Positions 17,448 to 26,862 of a stretch of DNA of 64,000 nucleotides are shown here, piece by piece (within the stretch, counting starts at the first letter, position 1; the number at the start of each line of letters is the position of its first letter). This stretch comes from Lachnospiraceae bacterium (GTDB lineage Bacteria > Bacillota > Clostridia > Lachnospirales > Lachnospiraceae), in assembly GCA_910574195.1 (NCBI GenBank), contig CAJTBF010000005.1, positions 62,001-126,000 on the forward strand, read 5' to 3'. The translations under genes and the position numbers were made by a program. The notes beneath the pieces are model-generated. The model was not told the origin of the DNA. It worked only from the letters and a program-made list of their open reading frames with translations, and did no database searches.

Positions 17448-18062
17448 ATGGAAACAAGAAGTCAGACAGTGAGGAAGCTGGCGCAGACCGCATTATTGGC
17501 GGCGCTGTGTTTTGTATCTTTTACGTTTTTGCAGATTAAGATTCCGATGCCGGGCGGAGATGCTACTTCTCTTCATATTGGGAATGCATTCTGTGTTTTG
17601 GCGGCGCTCTTACTCGGCGGAGTTTATGGAGGAATTGCGGGGGCCGTCGGTATGTCGATTGCGGATATTTTAGATCCGGTGTATATTGTCGGTGCGCCGA
17701 AGACATTAGTTTTGAAGATGTGTATCGGATTGATCGTCGGTCTTGTGGCCCATAGAGTGGCAAAGATTAATGAGAGCAGTGATAAAAAATATATTTTCCG
17801 CTGGAGTGTGATTGCGTCCGTTGCCGGTCTGGGATTCAATGTGATTGCGGATCCGGTGGTCGGTTATTTTTACAAACAGTATATTCTGGGACAGCCGCAG
17901 CAGATGGCCGAGATACTGGCAAAATGGAGCGCGGCGACGACGTTTGTCAATGCGGTGGTGTCTACGCTTCTGGTAGCGGTGGTATACAATGCGCTTCGTC
18001 CGGTTCTTTTGAAAAGCGGGCTGCTGGTGACGGGCAGGAAAGTGGAGGAACGTACCGTATAG
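17448..18062 (+). CDS. ECF transporter S component (substrate-binding membrane protein)
   Basis: 204 residues and about five or six membrane segments. The pattern LAQTALLAALCFVSFTF, HIGNAFCVLAALLLGG and VGMSIADILDPVYI fits the riboflavin-type S-component family (PF07155-like), but substrate in this family varies and cannot be read from the sequence. No EcfA or EcfT gene is adjacent, so it probably uses a shared module (the one at 47348 or another). ATG follows AAGGGGATATAGGAAG. A strong terminator follows. Confidence 0.85.
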   Translation: METRSQTVRKLAQTALLAALCFVSFTFLQIKIPMPGGDATSLHIGNAFCVLAALLLGGVYGGIAGAVGMSIADILDPVYIVGAPKTLVLKMCIGLIVGLVAHRVAKINESSDKKYIFRWSVIASVAGLGFNVIADPVVGYFYKQYILGQPQQMAEILAKWSAATTFVNAVVSTLLVAVVYNALRPVLLKSGLLVTGRKVEERTV

Positions 18063-18081
18063 GGAAGAACAGAAGAGAAAA

Positions 18082-18124
18082 AAGGTTACTGCAAAATGGC
18101 TGCATTTTGCAGTAACCCTTTTTA
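18082..18124 (+). terminator. Strong terminator of the ECF S-component gene
   Basis: 15-base stem GGTTACTGCAAAATG / CATTTTGCAGTAACC, then CTTTTTAT. Confidence 0.9.
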
Positions 18125-18131
18125 TGTCATA

Positions 18132-18202
18132 GTAACAGTTCAGTCTTCGGCCTCACTGTCAGGGAATCCGGCCCATTTAAAGTTTGCTTTCAGCAAAGGG
18201 CT
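18132..18202 (+). repeat. Composite palindromic repeat
   Basis: GTAACAGTTCAG ... CACTGTC palindrome (18132-18160) followed by GGAATCCGGCCCATTTAAAG ... GCAAAGGGCT (18163-18202). This is the clearest two-module copy. The gap 18063-18594 otherwise holds only the terminator before it and a promoter after it; I see no gene. Confidence 0.7.
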
Positions 18203-18477
18203 TCATCAACCTTGAATTATCCAATCTGAAAAATAAAGCGGGATAACGGCACATTGCTCGCCGTTCCATAAGTGTGTCCATGCTGATGTGCATTTTTCGC
18301 CCTGCTTTTCTGCCACGGCTGAGCGTTTGCACCCATTATATCAGGATTCTTGCTAACTCACAAATATTTCTTGACAGTATCGCCGGTTCCGTCTGGATTG
18401 TGCTTTTCCTTTCCTCTTTTGATACCCTCTAATTAGCCATGATCTGTTATATTTCATACGGCTTTCTGAATTTTTTC

Positions 18478-18506
18478 TTGCAGGATATACTATTTTTCGG
18501 TAGAAT
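18478..18506 (+). promoter_or_regulatory. Predicted promoter of the EamA transporter gene
   Basis: TTGCAG, a 17-base spacer and TAGAAT, 88 bases upstream of the start codon. Confidence 0.45.
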
Positions 18507-18594
18507 AGATTTTGTTGGCAAAAAAAGAGTTGTTTTGTGCGGGGAATTCTGCATTTGCTGAATATGATTACTGAAAAAGCAGGAGGAATGGGAA

Positions 18595-19524
18595 GTGCAT
18601 AGCAAATTAAAATATAATTTACTGTTAATGCTTGCGGCGTTTATATGGGGAAGCGCCTTTGTGGCCCAGAGTGTGGGAATGGATTTTATAGGGCCTTTTA
18701 CTTTTAATTCCATACGAAGTTTGATGGGAAGTGTTGTGCTGCTCCCGGTGATCTGGATGATGGAGAAACAGAACGGAAAGAAAGAAGAGGAACCGGATAA
18801 AGAGGATGGGGGAAAAGAGCAAAAGAAACAGGAGTGGAAAACACTTTTAACCGGCGGCGTATGCTGCGGGCTGGTTCTGACGTTGTCCATGTCGCTGCAG
18901 CAAGCCGGAATTGTACATACGACAGCAGGAAAAGCAGGATTCCTTACCGCATTGTATATTCTGATTGTACCGGTGATCGGATGGTTTCTTGGGAAAAAAG
19001 TAGGAATCAAAACTTGGTTTGGGGTGATTCTGGCAATGACGGGCATGTACCTTTTGTGTATCAAAGAGGGATTTTCCATTTCCCGTGGAGATTTTTTTGT
19101 ATTTTTATGCGCCTGCGGTTTTGCGATGCATATTTTGGTGGTAGACTATTTTTCGCCGAAGGTGGATGGAGTGAAATTATCCTGCATGCAGTTTTTTGTG
19201 TGCGGAATGCTGAGTGCGTTTCCCATGTTTTTATTTGAGAAACCGCAGTTAAATCTGATTCTGCGGGCATGGCTTCCGATCGTATATGCCGGTCTTTTGT
19301 CCAGCGGCGTGGCTTATACATTGCAGATTATTACACAGAAACATTTGAAACCTACGGTGGCTTCCATGCTTATGAGCCTGGAGTCGGTGTTCGCGGTACT
19401 TTCCGGGTGGGTGGTGCTGCATGAGAGACTTTCTCTGAGAGAATTACTGGGATGTGTATTGGTATTTGTGGCAATTATTCTGGCGCAGCTTCCGGAAAAG
19501 AAAGTGAAAGAGGAGACTTCCTGA
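18595..19524 (+). CDS. EamA-family DMT transporter
   Basis: 309-residue inner-membrane protein with about ten hydrophobic segments arranged as two EamA halves; the first begins LLLMLAAFIWGSAFVAQSVG. A charged, Lys/Glu-rich loop lies at about residues 60-82. Family members export amino acids or metabolites; substrate unknown. The GTG start follows AGGAGGAATGGGAA. It converges with murF across a shared hairpin. Confidence 0.88.
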   Translation: MHSKLKYNLLLMLAAFIWGSAFVAQSVGMDFIGPFTFNSIRSLMGSVVLLPVIWMMEKQNGKKEEEPDKEDGGKEQKKQEWKTLLTGGVCCGLVLTLSMSLQQAGIVHTTAGKAGFLTALYILIVPVIGWFLGKKVGIKTWFGVILAMTGMYLLCIKEGFSISRGDFFVFLCACGFAMHILVVDYFSPKVDGVKLSCMQFFVCGMLSAFPMFLFEKPQLNLILRAWLPIVYAGLLSSGVAYTLQIITQKHLKPTVASMLMSLESVFAVLSGWVVLHERLSLRELLGCVLVFVAIILAQLPEKKVKEETS

Positions 19525-19528
19525 CGCT

Positions 19529-19559
19529 CCTTCTTATCCCGGAAATCGGGACAAGAAGG
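19529..19559. terminator. Hairpin between convergent genes
   Basis: CCTTCTTATCCCG / CGGGACAAGAAGG stem with a 5-base loop between the EamA and murF stop codons. No long T-run on either side. Confidence 0.55.
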
Positions 19560-19572
19560 GGTGGATGTACTT

Positions 19573-20943
19573 TCAGAATTGTTCCAGTCGGGATACGATT
19601 TTTGCAAAATCCATCCCGTGGGATGCCTTGACAAGAATCGTGTCTCCGGTTTTCAGGATCTGCTCCATATCGGCAAAGAATGCTTCTTTTGTATCATACG
19701 GATGTATTTCCATATCTCCATGCCTGGCTTTGGCGCCCCGTTCCATTTCTCTGGATAAGGCGCCGATACAGACCAGTACCTGGATGTCAGTCTTCGCTGC
19801 ATAAGCGCCCACTTCATAATGCAATTCTTTTTCCGTATCTCCGAGCTCAAACATATCTCCCAGTATCGCTACGGTTCGGCTTTCTGAGCGGGAAAGTACG
19901 TCTAATGAAGATTTCATAGATGCCGGGTTTGCATTGTAGCAGTCATCGAGAACTGTAAAATGTGCAGTGTGAATCCGATGATTTCGTCCGGCAAGAGGAA
20001 CCAGCGATTCAATGCCGGCGCGGATCTGTGCAGTGGTCAGTCCGAGAATCTGCCCCACAGCCGTTCCGGCCAGTGCATTGTAGACCATGTGATCTCCTGG
20101 AATCGGGATATGGGCGCTGAATTGGGAATCCGGGGTAAGGAATGTGGCGTTGGTTCCGTCCAGTCCCAGGCTTTCGATGTGCTCTGCACGGAAAGCATTG
20201 TTCTCCTGGAGACCGAAATAAAGGGGAATCACACCGTTTTCCGGCATGAAACCAGCCAGTTTATCATCATCCCCGTTGAATAGGATACTGCCATGAGGAT
20301 TCATATAAGCCAGCATTTCGGTTTTTGCTTTCAAAATGCCGTCTCTGGATTTTAGTTGTTCCAGATGTGCGCAGCCAATATTTGTAATCACACAGATATC
20401 CGGCCTTGCTATTTTTGCAAGCCGCGTCATTTCACCAAAATCACTGATGCCCATTTCCAGTACCGCGATTTCATGCTCTTCCCGAATTTGGAATACGGTC
20501 AGCGGAAGTCCGATTTCATTGTTAAAATTTCCTTCTGTTTTTAAAACGGTATATTTCTGCGACAGGACGGATGCGATCATTTCTTTTGTACTTGTCTTTC
20601 CGACGCTTCCGGAGATTCCCACAACTTTGACATGCAGGGAACAGCGGTAATACTCTGCAAGATCTTTCAGGGCCTGCCGACAGGAATTCACAAGAATATA
20701 AGGATGGGAAACGTCCCCGAGATTTTCCTCGGAGAGAACACATAAGGCGCCGTTTTCTATGGTTTGCGGGATGAAAACATGACCGTCGGTTCGTGCCCCC
20801 CGAAGGGCTACAAATAAACTGTCCTGTTCCACCTTCCGACTGTCAATGACGACGCCGGAAATTTCTTTTTCGAGAAAAAGAGGACTGCCGTGATAAGTTC
20901 CATCACAGGCAGAAGTGATTTCTTTTAATGTCATATGTTTCAT
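19573..20943 (-). CDS. murF: UDP-MurNAc-tripeptide:D-Ala-D-Ala ligase
   Basis: Adds D-Ala-D-Ala to the UDP-MurNAc tripeptide, the last cytoplasmic step of the peptidoglycan precursor. 456 residues with the Mur ligase order: N-terminal UDP domain, P-loop GSVGKTSTKE, TEGNFNNEIGLPLT, EMGISDFGEM, and C-terminal DDCYNANPASMKSSL. ATG at 20943 follows GGAG with suitable spacing; an ATG 12 bases earlier lies too close to its site. It is 90 bases downstream of ddl, whose product is its substrate. Confidence 0.95.
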   Translation of the reverse strand: MKHMTLKEITSACDGTYHGSPLFLEKEISGVVIDSRKVEQDSLFVALRGARTDGHVFIPQTIENGALCVLSEENLGDVSHPYILVNSCRQALKDLAEYYRCSLHVKVVGISGSVGKTSTKEMIASVLSQKYTVLKTEGNFNNEIGLPLTVFQIREEHEIAVLEMGISDFGEMTRLAKIARPDICVITNIGCAHLEQLKSRDGILKAKTEMLAYMNPHGSILFNGDDDKLAGFMPENGVIPLYFGLQENNAFRAEHIESLGLDGTNATFLTPDSQFSAHIPIPGDHMVYNALAGTAVGQILGLTTAQIRAGIESLVPLAGRNHRIHTAHFTVLDDCYNANPASMKSSLDVLSRSESRTVAILGDMFELGDTEKELHYEVGAYAAKTDIQVLVCIGALSREMERGAKARHGDMEIHPYDTKEAFFADMEQILKTGDTILVKASHGMDFAKIVSRLEQF

Positions 20944-21033
20944 AAAAATCTCCATTCCACCGCCGGGCCGGCGGCACAAATCGTAGTGAAATCTTCCTTT
21001 TTCACACGAATCTTCACTTTTTAGACTATGCTC

Positions 21034-22095
21034 TTATTTCGTTTCATAGCGTGCTTCCAGTGATTTTTTGATGATGAGTTCACAAAGATCACCGTATGCG
21101 ATTCCGGCCACAGCCGCCTCTTTGGGAAGCAGGCTGGCGGAAGTCATGCCGGGCAGAGTATTGACTTCCAGACAGTAAAGATTGTCGTTTTCATCCAGCA
21201 GAAAATCCGCGCGGCTGTATACGCTGAGTTTCAGGGCATGAAACGCTTGTACTGTCAATTTCTGAATACGCAAAGAGATTTCTTCGCTGATGTGGGCCGG
21301 GCAGATCTCGTCGGTGGCGCCTTCCTGGTATTTGTTGGCGTAGTCAAAAAAGCCGGTCTTCGGCACAATCTCAATGGGAGGCAGGGCTTGGCCGTCGATG
21401 ACTCCGCAGGCGAATTCCCGTCCTTTGATATATTCTTCAATTACAACTTCCTCTTCATATCGGAAAGCCTGCGTCAATGCCGTTTCGTATTCTTCCTGTG
21501 TATGTGCGATATATACGCCGATACTGGAACCGCCGCAGCAGGGTTTTACAATGACGGGCAGAGAGAGTCCCAGTACTTCCAGTGTTTTTTCCTTTTCCTT
21601 TTTGTGGATACAGACGCCTTTTGGGGTATCCACGCCGGACTGCAGAAAAATCTGCTTGGTGATTCCTTTATCCATGGCGATGGCACAGCCGAGGGAATCG
21701 GCTCCTGTATAGCGGATGCCAAGCAGATCAAAGGCGGCCTGAAGCTTTCCATTTTCTCCTTCCCCACCGTGCAGACCGAGAAACGTGATGTCGGCCATAC
21801 GGCAGAGCTCAATTACATTGGGTCCCAGGAAACAGGCAGATTGATCTGTGCGGGATGCCCGGATGGCGTCCAGGTCAGGTTCTTCGGTGTGAATGGTATC
21901 CACAATATCCAGTCCATGGTCGGGAAGGGTAAATACCTCTTCTAACTTCCCGCCGTCATAGGGTAGTCCTAAAAATACATCCAGTAAGAAAGCATCGTGT
22001 CCTTTTTCCAACAAAGTGCGGCAGATCCCGGCACTGGAGGAGAGAGACACATCGCGTTCGGTGCTGAGGCCGCCGGCCAGTACAATAATTCTCAT
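21034..22095 (-). CDS. ddl: D-alanine-D-alanine ligase
   Basis: Makes D-Ala-D-Ala for MurF. 353 residues, ATP-grasp: N-terminal VLAGGLSTERDVSLSS, GLHGGEGENG, PVIVKPCCGGSSIGV, the omega-loop region FFDYANKYQ and C-terminal LEVNTLPGMTSASLLP. The Lys-Tyr of the loop is as in D-Ala-D-Ala rather than D-lactate ligases. ATG follows AAGGAGACATAA. It lies 17 bases downstream of pncB and upstream of murF, so the three form one minus-strand unit. Confidence 0.95.
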   Translation of the reverse strand: MRIIVLAGGLSTERDVSLSSSAGICRTLLEKGHDAFLLDVFLGLPYDGGKLEEVFTLPDHGLDIVDTIHTEEPDLDAIRASRTDQSACFLGPNVIELCRMADITFLGLHGGEGENGKLQAAFDLLGIRYTGADSLGCAIAMDKGITKQIFLQSGVDTPKGVCIHKKEKEKTLEVLGLSLPVIVKPCCGGSSIGVYIAHTQEEYETALTQAFRYEEEVVIEEYIKGREFACGVIDGQALPPIEIVPKTGFFDYANKYQEGATDEICPAHISEEISLRIQKLTVQAFHALKLSVYSRADFLLDENDNLYCLEVNTLPGMTSASLLPKEAAVAGIAYGDLCELIIKKSLEARYETK

Positions 22096-22112
22096 TTATG
22101 TCTCCTTATCTT

Positions 22113-23567
22113 TTATTTTCCCTTGCTCATTGCATCCAATAAAGCAGCTTTTGTATCATACAGTTTCTGTGAAAGATCCACATATACCCGGTGCGGGAAG
22201 AACAGACGCTTGGTTTCATCCCAGAGTGTTTCTTTTTCCTGCCGGCAGTATGCGGCGATCTCCATGACGGAGGGAGACTGGTAAATGCATTCTCCGTTGA
22301 TAAAAATAGGTTTTAAAATTTCCGTCATTTCATAACTTCCGCCCGGAAGGCGGGTTTTTTTCCAGGTTGCATTGGGATCGAACAACAGCAGATCTTCTGA
22401 GGTGTCAAAAGTTTCATCGGCAAAACAGATCAGATCGGCCCGAATCTTTCCGGTCTCTTTATCATATACGCGAAAGATTGTTTTGTTGCCGGGATTTGTG
22501 ATTTTTTCTGTGTTTTCAGAGATTTTAATTTTAGGAATAAATTCCCCCTGCTCATTCTGGATGGCGGCCAGTTTGTATACGCCTCCGAAGGAAGGGCAGT
22601 CTTTGGAGGTAATCAGATTGGTTCCCACTCCCCAGGAAGTAATTTTCGCGCCCTGCATTTTCAGGTCATGGATGAGCATTTCGTCCAGATCATTGGAAGC
22701 AGCGATGACCGCATCCAGAAATCCGGCGTCGTCCAACATTTTTCTTGCCTGTTTTGACAGGTAAGCCAGGTCTCCGCTGTCCAGCCGGATTCCGTAAGAT
22801 CTGGGATGAATCCCTTCTTCCTGCATTTCCCGGAATACACGGATGGCGTTTGGAACTCCGGATTTTAAGGTATCATAGGTATCTACCAACAGGGTGCAGG
22901 CGTTGGGATAGAGCTTTGCATACTCTTTGAATGCAGTATATTCATCCCGGAAGCTCATAATCCAGCTATGTGCGTGCGTTCCCATAATGGGAACATCAAA
23001 CATCTGTCCGGCCAGCACGTTGGAAGTGCCGACGCATCCGCCGATGACGGCGGCACGGGCGCCGTATAGTCCCGCATCCGGCCCCTGTGCCCGGCGCAGA
23101 CCGAATTCCATGATTCCGTCTCCCTGAGCCGCATAAACGACACGGGAAGCTTTGGTTGCAATCAGGGACTGGTGATTGATGATATTAAGAATCGCTGTCT
23201 CTACTAATTGTGCTTCCATGATGGGAGCAATGACTTTCAAAAGGGGTTCTTTTGGAAAGATTACGGTTCCCTCCTGGATAGCATAAATACTTCCACTGAA
23301 ATGGAAACCGCTTAAGTAATGCAGGAAGTCTTCACTGAAGATTCCAAGACCGCGCAGATAATCTACGTCTTCGTAAGAAAAGTTCAAATTTTTTATATAT
23401 TCGATGACCTGTTCCAGTCCGGCCATAACGGAGTATCCGCCCTGATTGGGATTAGAGCGGAAAAACACATCGAAAACAACCGTATCGTTTTCCTGTGTTT
23501 CAAAGTATCCCTGCATCATGGTCAATTCATATAGGTCTGTCAGTAAGGTAAGATTTTGTGTTCTCAT
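22113..23567 (-). CDS. pncB: Nicotinate phosphoribosyltransferase
   Basis: First step of the Preiss-Handler NAD salvage route. 484 residues, starting MRTQNLTLLTDLYELTMMQGY. Visible family motifs include RRAQGPDAGLYGARAAVIGG, the catalytic-loop HAHSWIMSF and RLDSGDLAYLSKQAR. ATG at 23567 follows GGAGGTTACC; an in-frame ATG four codons earlier overlaps that site. It heads the pncB-ddl-murF transcript. Confidence 0.95.
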   Translation of the reverse strand: MRTQNLTLLTDLYELTMMQGYFETQENDTVVFDVFFRSNPNQGGYSVMAGLEQVIEYIKNLNFSYEDVDYLRGLGIFSEDFLHYLSGFHFSGSIYAIQEGTVIFPKEPLLKVIAPIMEAQLVETAILNIINHQSLIATKASRVVYAAQGDGIMEFGLRRAQGPDAGLYGARAAVIGGCVGTSNVLAGQMFDVPIMGTHAHSWIMSFRDEYTAFKEYAKLYPNACTLLVDTYDTLKSGVPNAIRVFREMQEEGIHPRSYGIRLDSGDLAYLSKQARKMLDDAGFLDAVIAASNDLDEMLIHDLKMQGAKITSWGVGTNLITSKDCPSFGGVYKLAAIQNEQGEFIPKIKISENTEKITNPGNKTIFRVYDKETGKIRADLICFADETFDTSEDLLLFDPNATWKKTRLPGGSYEMTEILKPIFINGECIYQSPSVMEIAAYCRQEKETLWDETKRLFFPHRVYVDLSQKLYDTKAALLDAMSKGK

Positions 23568-23609
23568 GGTAACCTCCATTTTATCGCAACGGGTTCTGTG
23601 CTATTAGAA

Positions 23610-23637
23610 ATTATAACATAAGTTGGATAAAAGTAAA
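23610..23637 (-). promoter_or_regulatory. Predicted promoter of pncB-ddl-murF
   Basis: On the minus strand TTTACT, a 16-base spacer and TATAAT. It lies back-to-back with the MarR promoter. Confidence 0.55.
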
Positions 23638-23652
23638 TATAGATAATTTTTC

Positions 23653-23681
23653 TTGACACGAGTCTGATTTCGTACTATAAT
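23653..23681 (+). promoter_or_regulatory. Consensus promoter of the MarR-MATE pair
   Basis: TTGACA, a 17-base spacer and TATAAT, a perfect housekeeping match. Transcription would begin near 23688, which helps decide the start codon of the next gene. Confidence 0.8.
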
Positions 23682-23731
23682 AGCATTTGAGTATGAAATC
23701 GGACTTGAATTTTGAGAGGGCGGTGGACAAA

Positions 23732-24190
23732 GTGGAAACAAAGCAGGGAGAATTTTTAAAACAGTTTAATCGTTTGCATAAAGAAACGGAAGATTTATAC
23801 CATGAAGTTGCAATGAAGATTCGCATGTCAGACAGTGCATGGGAGATTTTGTATGACATTCTGGAACTGGGGGACGGTTGTCTGCAAAGAGATATCTGTC
23901 AGATTTCATTTATCAAAAAACAGACGGTCGGTTCTGCAATTCGGAAACTGGAAAAGGAAGGAGCCCTTTACCTGAAACCAGGAAAAGGGAGAGAGATGCA
24001 GATTTTTTTGACTAAGGCAGGCCGCAGGATTGTGGAGGAGAGAATTGAGCCGATTGTGAGGATGGAGAATGCGGTGTCGGAAGAGATGACGCAGGAAGAA
24101 AGCAGAGAACTTCTCCGACTGACAGAAAAATATGTATCTTATCTCAGAAAAAAGGTAAAAGAATTTCAAATAGAAATAGAAAAGGAATAA
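23732..24190 (+). CDS. MarR-family regulator of the adjacent MATE transporter
   Basis: Winged-helix regulator; HTH around QRDICQISFIKKQTVGSAIRK, wing around GREMQIFLTKAGRRI. Start: an in-frame ATG at 23693 would be only ~5 bases from the predicted transcript start. GTG 23732 lies 11 bases after GAGAGGG and gives 152 residues, the usual MarR length, so it is preferred; a leaderless start at 23693 remains possible. The gene is 30 bases upstream of a MATE efflux gene, which it probably controls together with itself. Confidence 0.82.
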   Translation: METKQGEFLKQFNRLHKETEDLYHEVAMKIRMSDSAWEILYDILELGDGCLQRDICQISFIKKQTVGSAIRKLEKEGALYLKPGKGREMQIFLTKAGRRIVEERIEPIVRMENAVSEEMTQEESRELLRLTEKYVSYLRKKVKEFQIEIEKE

Positions 24191-24220
24191 TCTATAAGGA
24201 TGCAAAGAAAGGGAAGTAAA

Positions 24221-25558
24221 ATGCGAATTCAATTATCGGAACATTTCACATATAAAAAGTTACTGCGGTTTGTTTTTCAATCGATTGCGATGATGATTTT
24301 TACTTCCATCTATGGAGTGGTAGACGGCTTATTTGTGTCCAATTATGTCGGAAAGACCTCTTTTGCGGCAGTGAACCTGATTATGCCGTTTATTATGATT
24401 CTGGGGGCTTTAGGGTTTATGGTCGGAACCGGCGGGAGCGCCATTGTGGCGATGACGCTGGGAGAAGGAAAAAAGGAAAAAGCGCAGGAATATTTTTCTA
24501 TGTGTGTATATTTTACGATCCTGGGAGGGATTCTTTTCAGCATCACAGGCGCTGTCCTGATGCCCCAGATCGCGCGGGCGTTAGGCGCCGGAGGAGAGAT
24601 GCTGGAACAGTGTGTAATTTATGGCCGGATCAGTATGCTGACATTGACCTTGTTTATGCTGCAGAATGTATTCCAGAGCTTTCTTGTGACGGCGGAAAGA
24701 CCGCAGATGGGATTAAGGATTACGGTGGGAGCAGGTTTGACCAATATGGTACTGGACTATCTGTTTATCGCCGTATTCCACTGGGGAGTTGCGGGCGCGG
24801 CTCTGGCGACAGCGGCCAGTGAAGTCGTGGGGGGACTGACGCCGCTTTTCTATTTTGCAGGAAAAAATCAGAGTCTGCTCAGACTCCGGAAAACCAGGAT
24901 TCTGCCCCGGATTGTACAGAAGGCATGTACGAATGGCTCTTCGGAGTTGATGACGAATGTGTCTATTTCCCTGGTCAGTATGTTGTATAATTTTCAGTTG
25001 ATGCGGATTGCAGGAGAAGACGGGGTGGCGGCATACGGAGTGATCATGTATGTGAACTTTATCTTTTCGGCAATCTTTCTGGGGTATTCGGTGGGCTGCG
25101 CTCCGATTATCGCATATCATCACGGCGCGTCCAATCACGAAGAACTGCAGAATCTGTTCCGGAAAAGTATGAAGTTCATAGGGCTGTTCGGGGTGACGCT
25201 TCTGCTCGTTTCTCAGGCGGTGGCATCCCCCCTTACAAAAATTTTTGTGGGATATGATCCGGAACTATGGGAACTAACCAGCGGCGGATTCCGGAGATAT
25301 GCATTGTCTTTTTTGCTTTCAGGATTCAATATCTTTGGATCTGCATTTTTTACAGCGTTGGGAAACGGTGTAATCTCCGCGGTGATTTCTTTCCTGCGGA
25401 CGCTGGTATTCCAGACTTGTATGCTGCTGCTGTTGCCGTTGTTTTTCGGAGTCAATGGAATCTGGCTGGCAATTGGAGCGGCAGAAGGGATGGCGTTGTT
25501 TGTAACGGGCGCCTTTTTCATGAAGAACCGTTCCCGCTATCATTATCTTACCTTTTAA
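24221..25558 (+). CDS. MATE-family efflux transporter
   Basis: 445-residue membrane protein with twelve hydrophobic segments in two halves. The opening FQSIAMMIFTSIYGVVDGLFVSNYVG and MVGTGGSAIVAM fit the MATE family. ATG 24221 follows AAAGGGAAG. These pumps export cationic drugs or metabolites using Na+ or H+ gradients; substrate unknown. Co-transcribed with the MarR gene. Its stop codon overlaps the end of the convergent acyltransferase gene by four bases. Confidence 0.9.
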   Translation: MRIQLSEHFTYKKLLRFVFQSIAMMIFTSIYGVVDGLFVSNYVGKTSFAAVNLIMPFIMILGALGFMVGTGGSAIVAMTLGEGKKEKAQEYFSMCVYFTILGGILFSITGAVLMPQIARALGAGGEMLEQCVIYGRISMLTLTLFMLQNVFQSFLVTAERPQMGLRITVGAGLTNMVLDYLFIAVFHWGVAGAALATAASEVVGGLTPLFYFAGKNQSLLRLRKTRILPRIVQKACTNGSSELMTNVSISLVSMLYNFQLMRIAGEDGVAAYGVIMYVNFIFSAIFLGYSVGCAPIIAYHHGASNHEELQNLFRKSMKFIGLFGVTLLLVSQAVASPLTKIFVGYDPELWELTSGGFRRYALSFLLSGFNIFGSAFFTALGNGVISAVISFLRTLVFQTCMLLLLPLFFGVNGIWLAIGAAEGMALFVTGAFFMKNRSRYHYLTF

Positions 25559-26295
25559 GGTTCGAGCAAGGCCGCGTTTTTTTCAATGGTGGTCTGTATG
25601 ATATTTTGTACGTAGGCGCCGATACGCTTTTTATCCTCCTTATCCAGATCGTTTGGATAAATGGGCGTTCCGTATTCCATGATCACATGCGCTTTTTTGA
25701 TCCGCGGCATCTGATTTTCAAAAATAGCGCTGGTGTTATTCAGGGAGATGGGGATGATGGCGCAGTTTGTCCGTGTGGCGATCTTGAATGCGCCGTCTTT
25801 AAAGGGGAGCATGCTGAGTTCCTCTCCCTTGTTGCGGGTACCTTCCGGAAAGATGCAGATGGAGATCCCTTCTTTTATATAGTCGATTGCCTTCAGAATG
25901 GTTTTCAAACCTTCTCTGGGATTCTCCCTGTCAAGAAACAGACAGTATACAAAGTGCATCCAGGTGGAAAGCAGAGGAATATGTTCCATCTCCTTTTTGG
26001 CAATATACCCGGTCAGTCTCTGACAGCGGGAATAGGTCAGCAGAATATCAAAAAAGCTTCGATGGTTCGGAATAAACAGAACCGGTTCATCGGGGATATT
26101 CTCTTCCCCGATGACGGTGACCTCCACGCCGGTGATTCGAAGAATTACTTTGAATCCCCATTGGACAATGCGCAGGGAACTGTAATCCCGCGCTTTTTTA
26201 TTGCATATTCCAAGGAGCCATTCAAAGAAGAACACCGGAATAGAAAGAATCAGGTAGGAAATAAGAAAAATAACAAGACAAATAAAACGAATCAT
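25555..26295 (-). CDS. 1-acyl-sn-glycerol-3-phosphate acyltransferase family protein
   Basis: Phospholipid synthesis enzyme of the PlsC family, 246 residues. An N-terminal membrane segment (about 4-28) anchors it; the acyltransferase motifs are NHRSFFD (the HX4D catalytic pair) and FPEGTRNKG. ATG 26295 follows GAGGGCG; a longer frame upstream has no start signal and crosses the promoter. It could make phosphatidate; a second, DUF374-type acyltransferase is at 12606. Confidence 0.88.
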   Translation of the reverse strand: MIRFICLVIFLISYLILSIPVFFFEWLLGICNKKARDYSSLRIVQWGFKVILRITGVEVTVIGEENIPDEPVLFIPNHRSFFDILLTYSRCQRLTGYIAKKEMEHIPLLSTWMHFVYCLFLDRENPREGLKTILKAIDYIKEGISICIFPEGTRNKGEELSMLPFKDGAFKIATRTNCAIIPISLNNTSAIFENQMPRIKKAHVIMEYGTPIYPNDLDKEDKKRIGAYVQNIIQTTIEKNAALLEP

Positions 26296-26338
26296 GGGAA
26301 CGCCCTCTTTTCTGTGAAGTTTTGTTTTCTCGCATAGA

Positions 26339-26367
26339 ATTATACTAAAATAGAAGGAAAATAACAA
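26339..26367 (-). promoter_or_regulatory. Predicted promoter of the PlsC-like gene
   Basis: On the minus strand TTGTTA, a 17-base spacer and TATAAT, 44 bases before the start codon. Confidence 0.7.
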
Positions 26368-26432
26368 GAGAGAAGAATAATCGTCATTCCTTTCCAATAT
26401 GTTTATAGAGAGGAACGGCATGGGGGGAGTAT

Positions 26433-26843
26433 ATGGGACGGTGGATCCACCGCCTGTCGGGTGTCTTGTTAGTGTGTATTCTACTGGCAGGCTGCGTGAC
26501 CAGACCGCAGAAGACAGAAAAACTGCGGGATCTGGAATTTATGGTAATGAATAAGGAAGAAATACCGGAGGAATTAAAAGAAGCGATTACGGCGAACCAG
26601 GATCAGCCTTTTCGCCTGACCTATACAGATCAGGGAAAACTTTATATTGCGGAAGGTTATGGCGCACAGTTAAAGACGGGATACAGTGTGGAGGTGAATG
26701 GACTTTACGAGACGGAGAATGCAATTTATTTTCATTCCAGTCTGCTGGGGCCGGAAAAAGGAGAAGAGACAAAAGAAATCACCACATTTCCTTATGTGGT
26801 GGTCGTGCTGGATGAAATAGACAAGACAGTCGTGTTTGATTAA
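26433..26843 (+). CDS. Lipoprotein with PrcB-like C-terminal domain
   Basis: 136 residues. A lipoprotein signal peptide with lipobox LLAGC places the mature N-terminal Cys near residue 21. The C-terminal ~60 residues (GYSVEVNGLYETENAIYF ... FPYVVVVLDE) resemble the PrcB C-terminal domain. In other bacteria such domains assist secreted proteases; the function here is not known. It lies 19 bases upstream of sipL, in the same direction, so may be co-transcribed with a sporulation gene. Confidence 0.7.
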   Translation: MGRWIHRLSGVLLVCILLAGCVTRPQKTEKLRDLEFMVMNKEEIPEELKEAITANQDQPFRLTYTDQGKLYIAEGYGAQLKTGYSVEVNGLYETENAIYFHSSLLGPEKGEETKEITTFPYVVVVLDEIDKTVVFD

Positions 26844-26862
26844 AAGAAGGAAGGAGAGTCAT

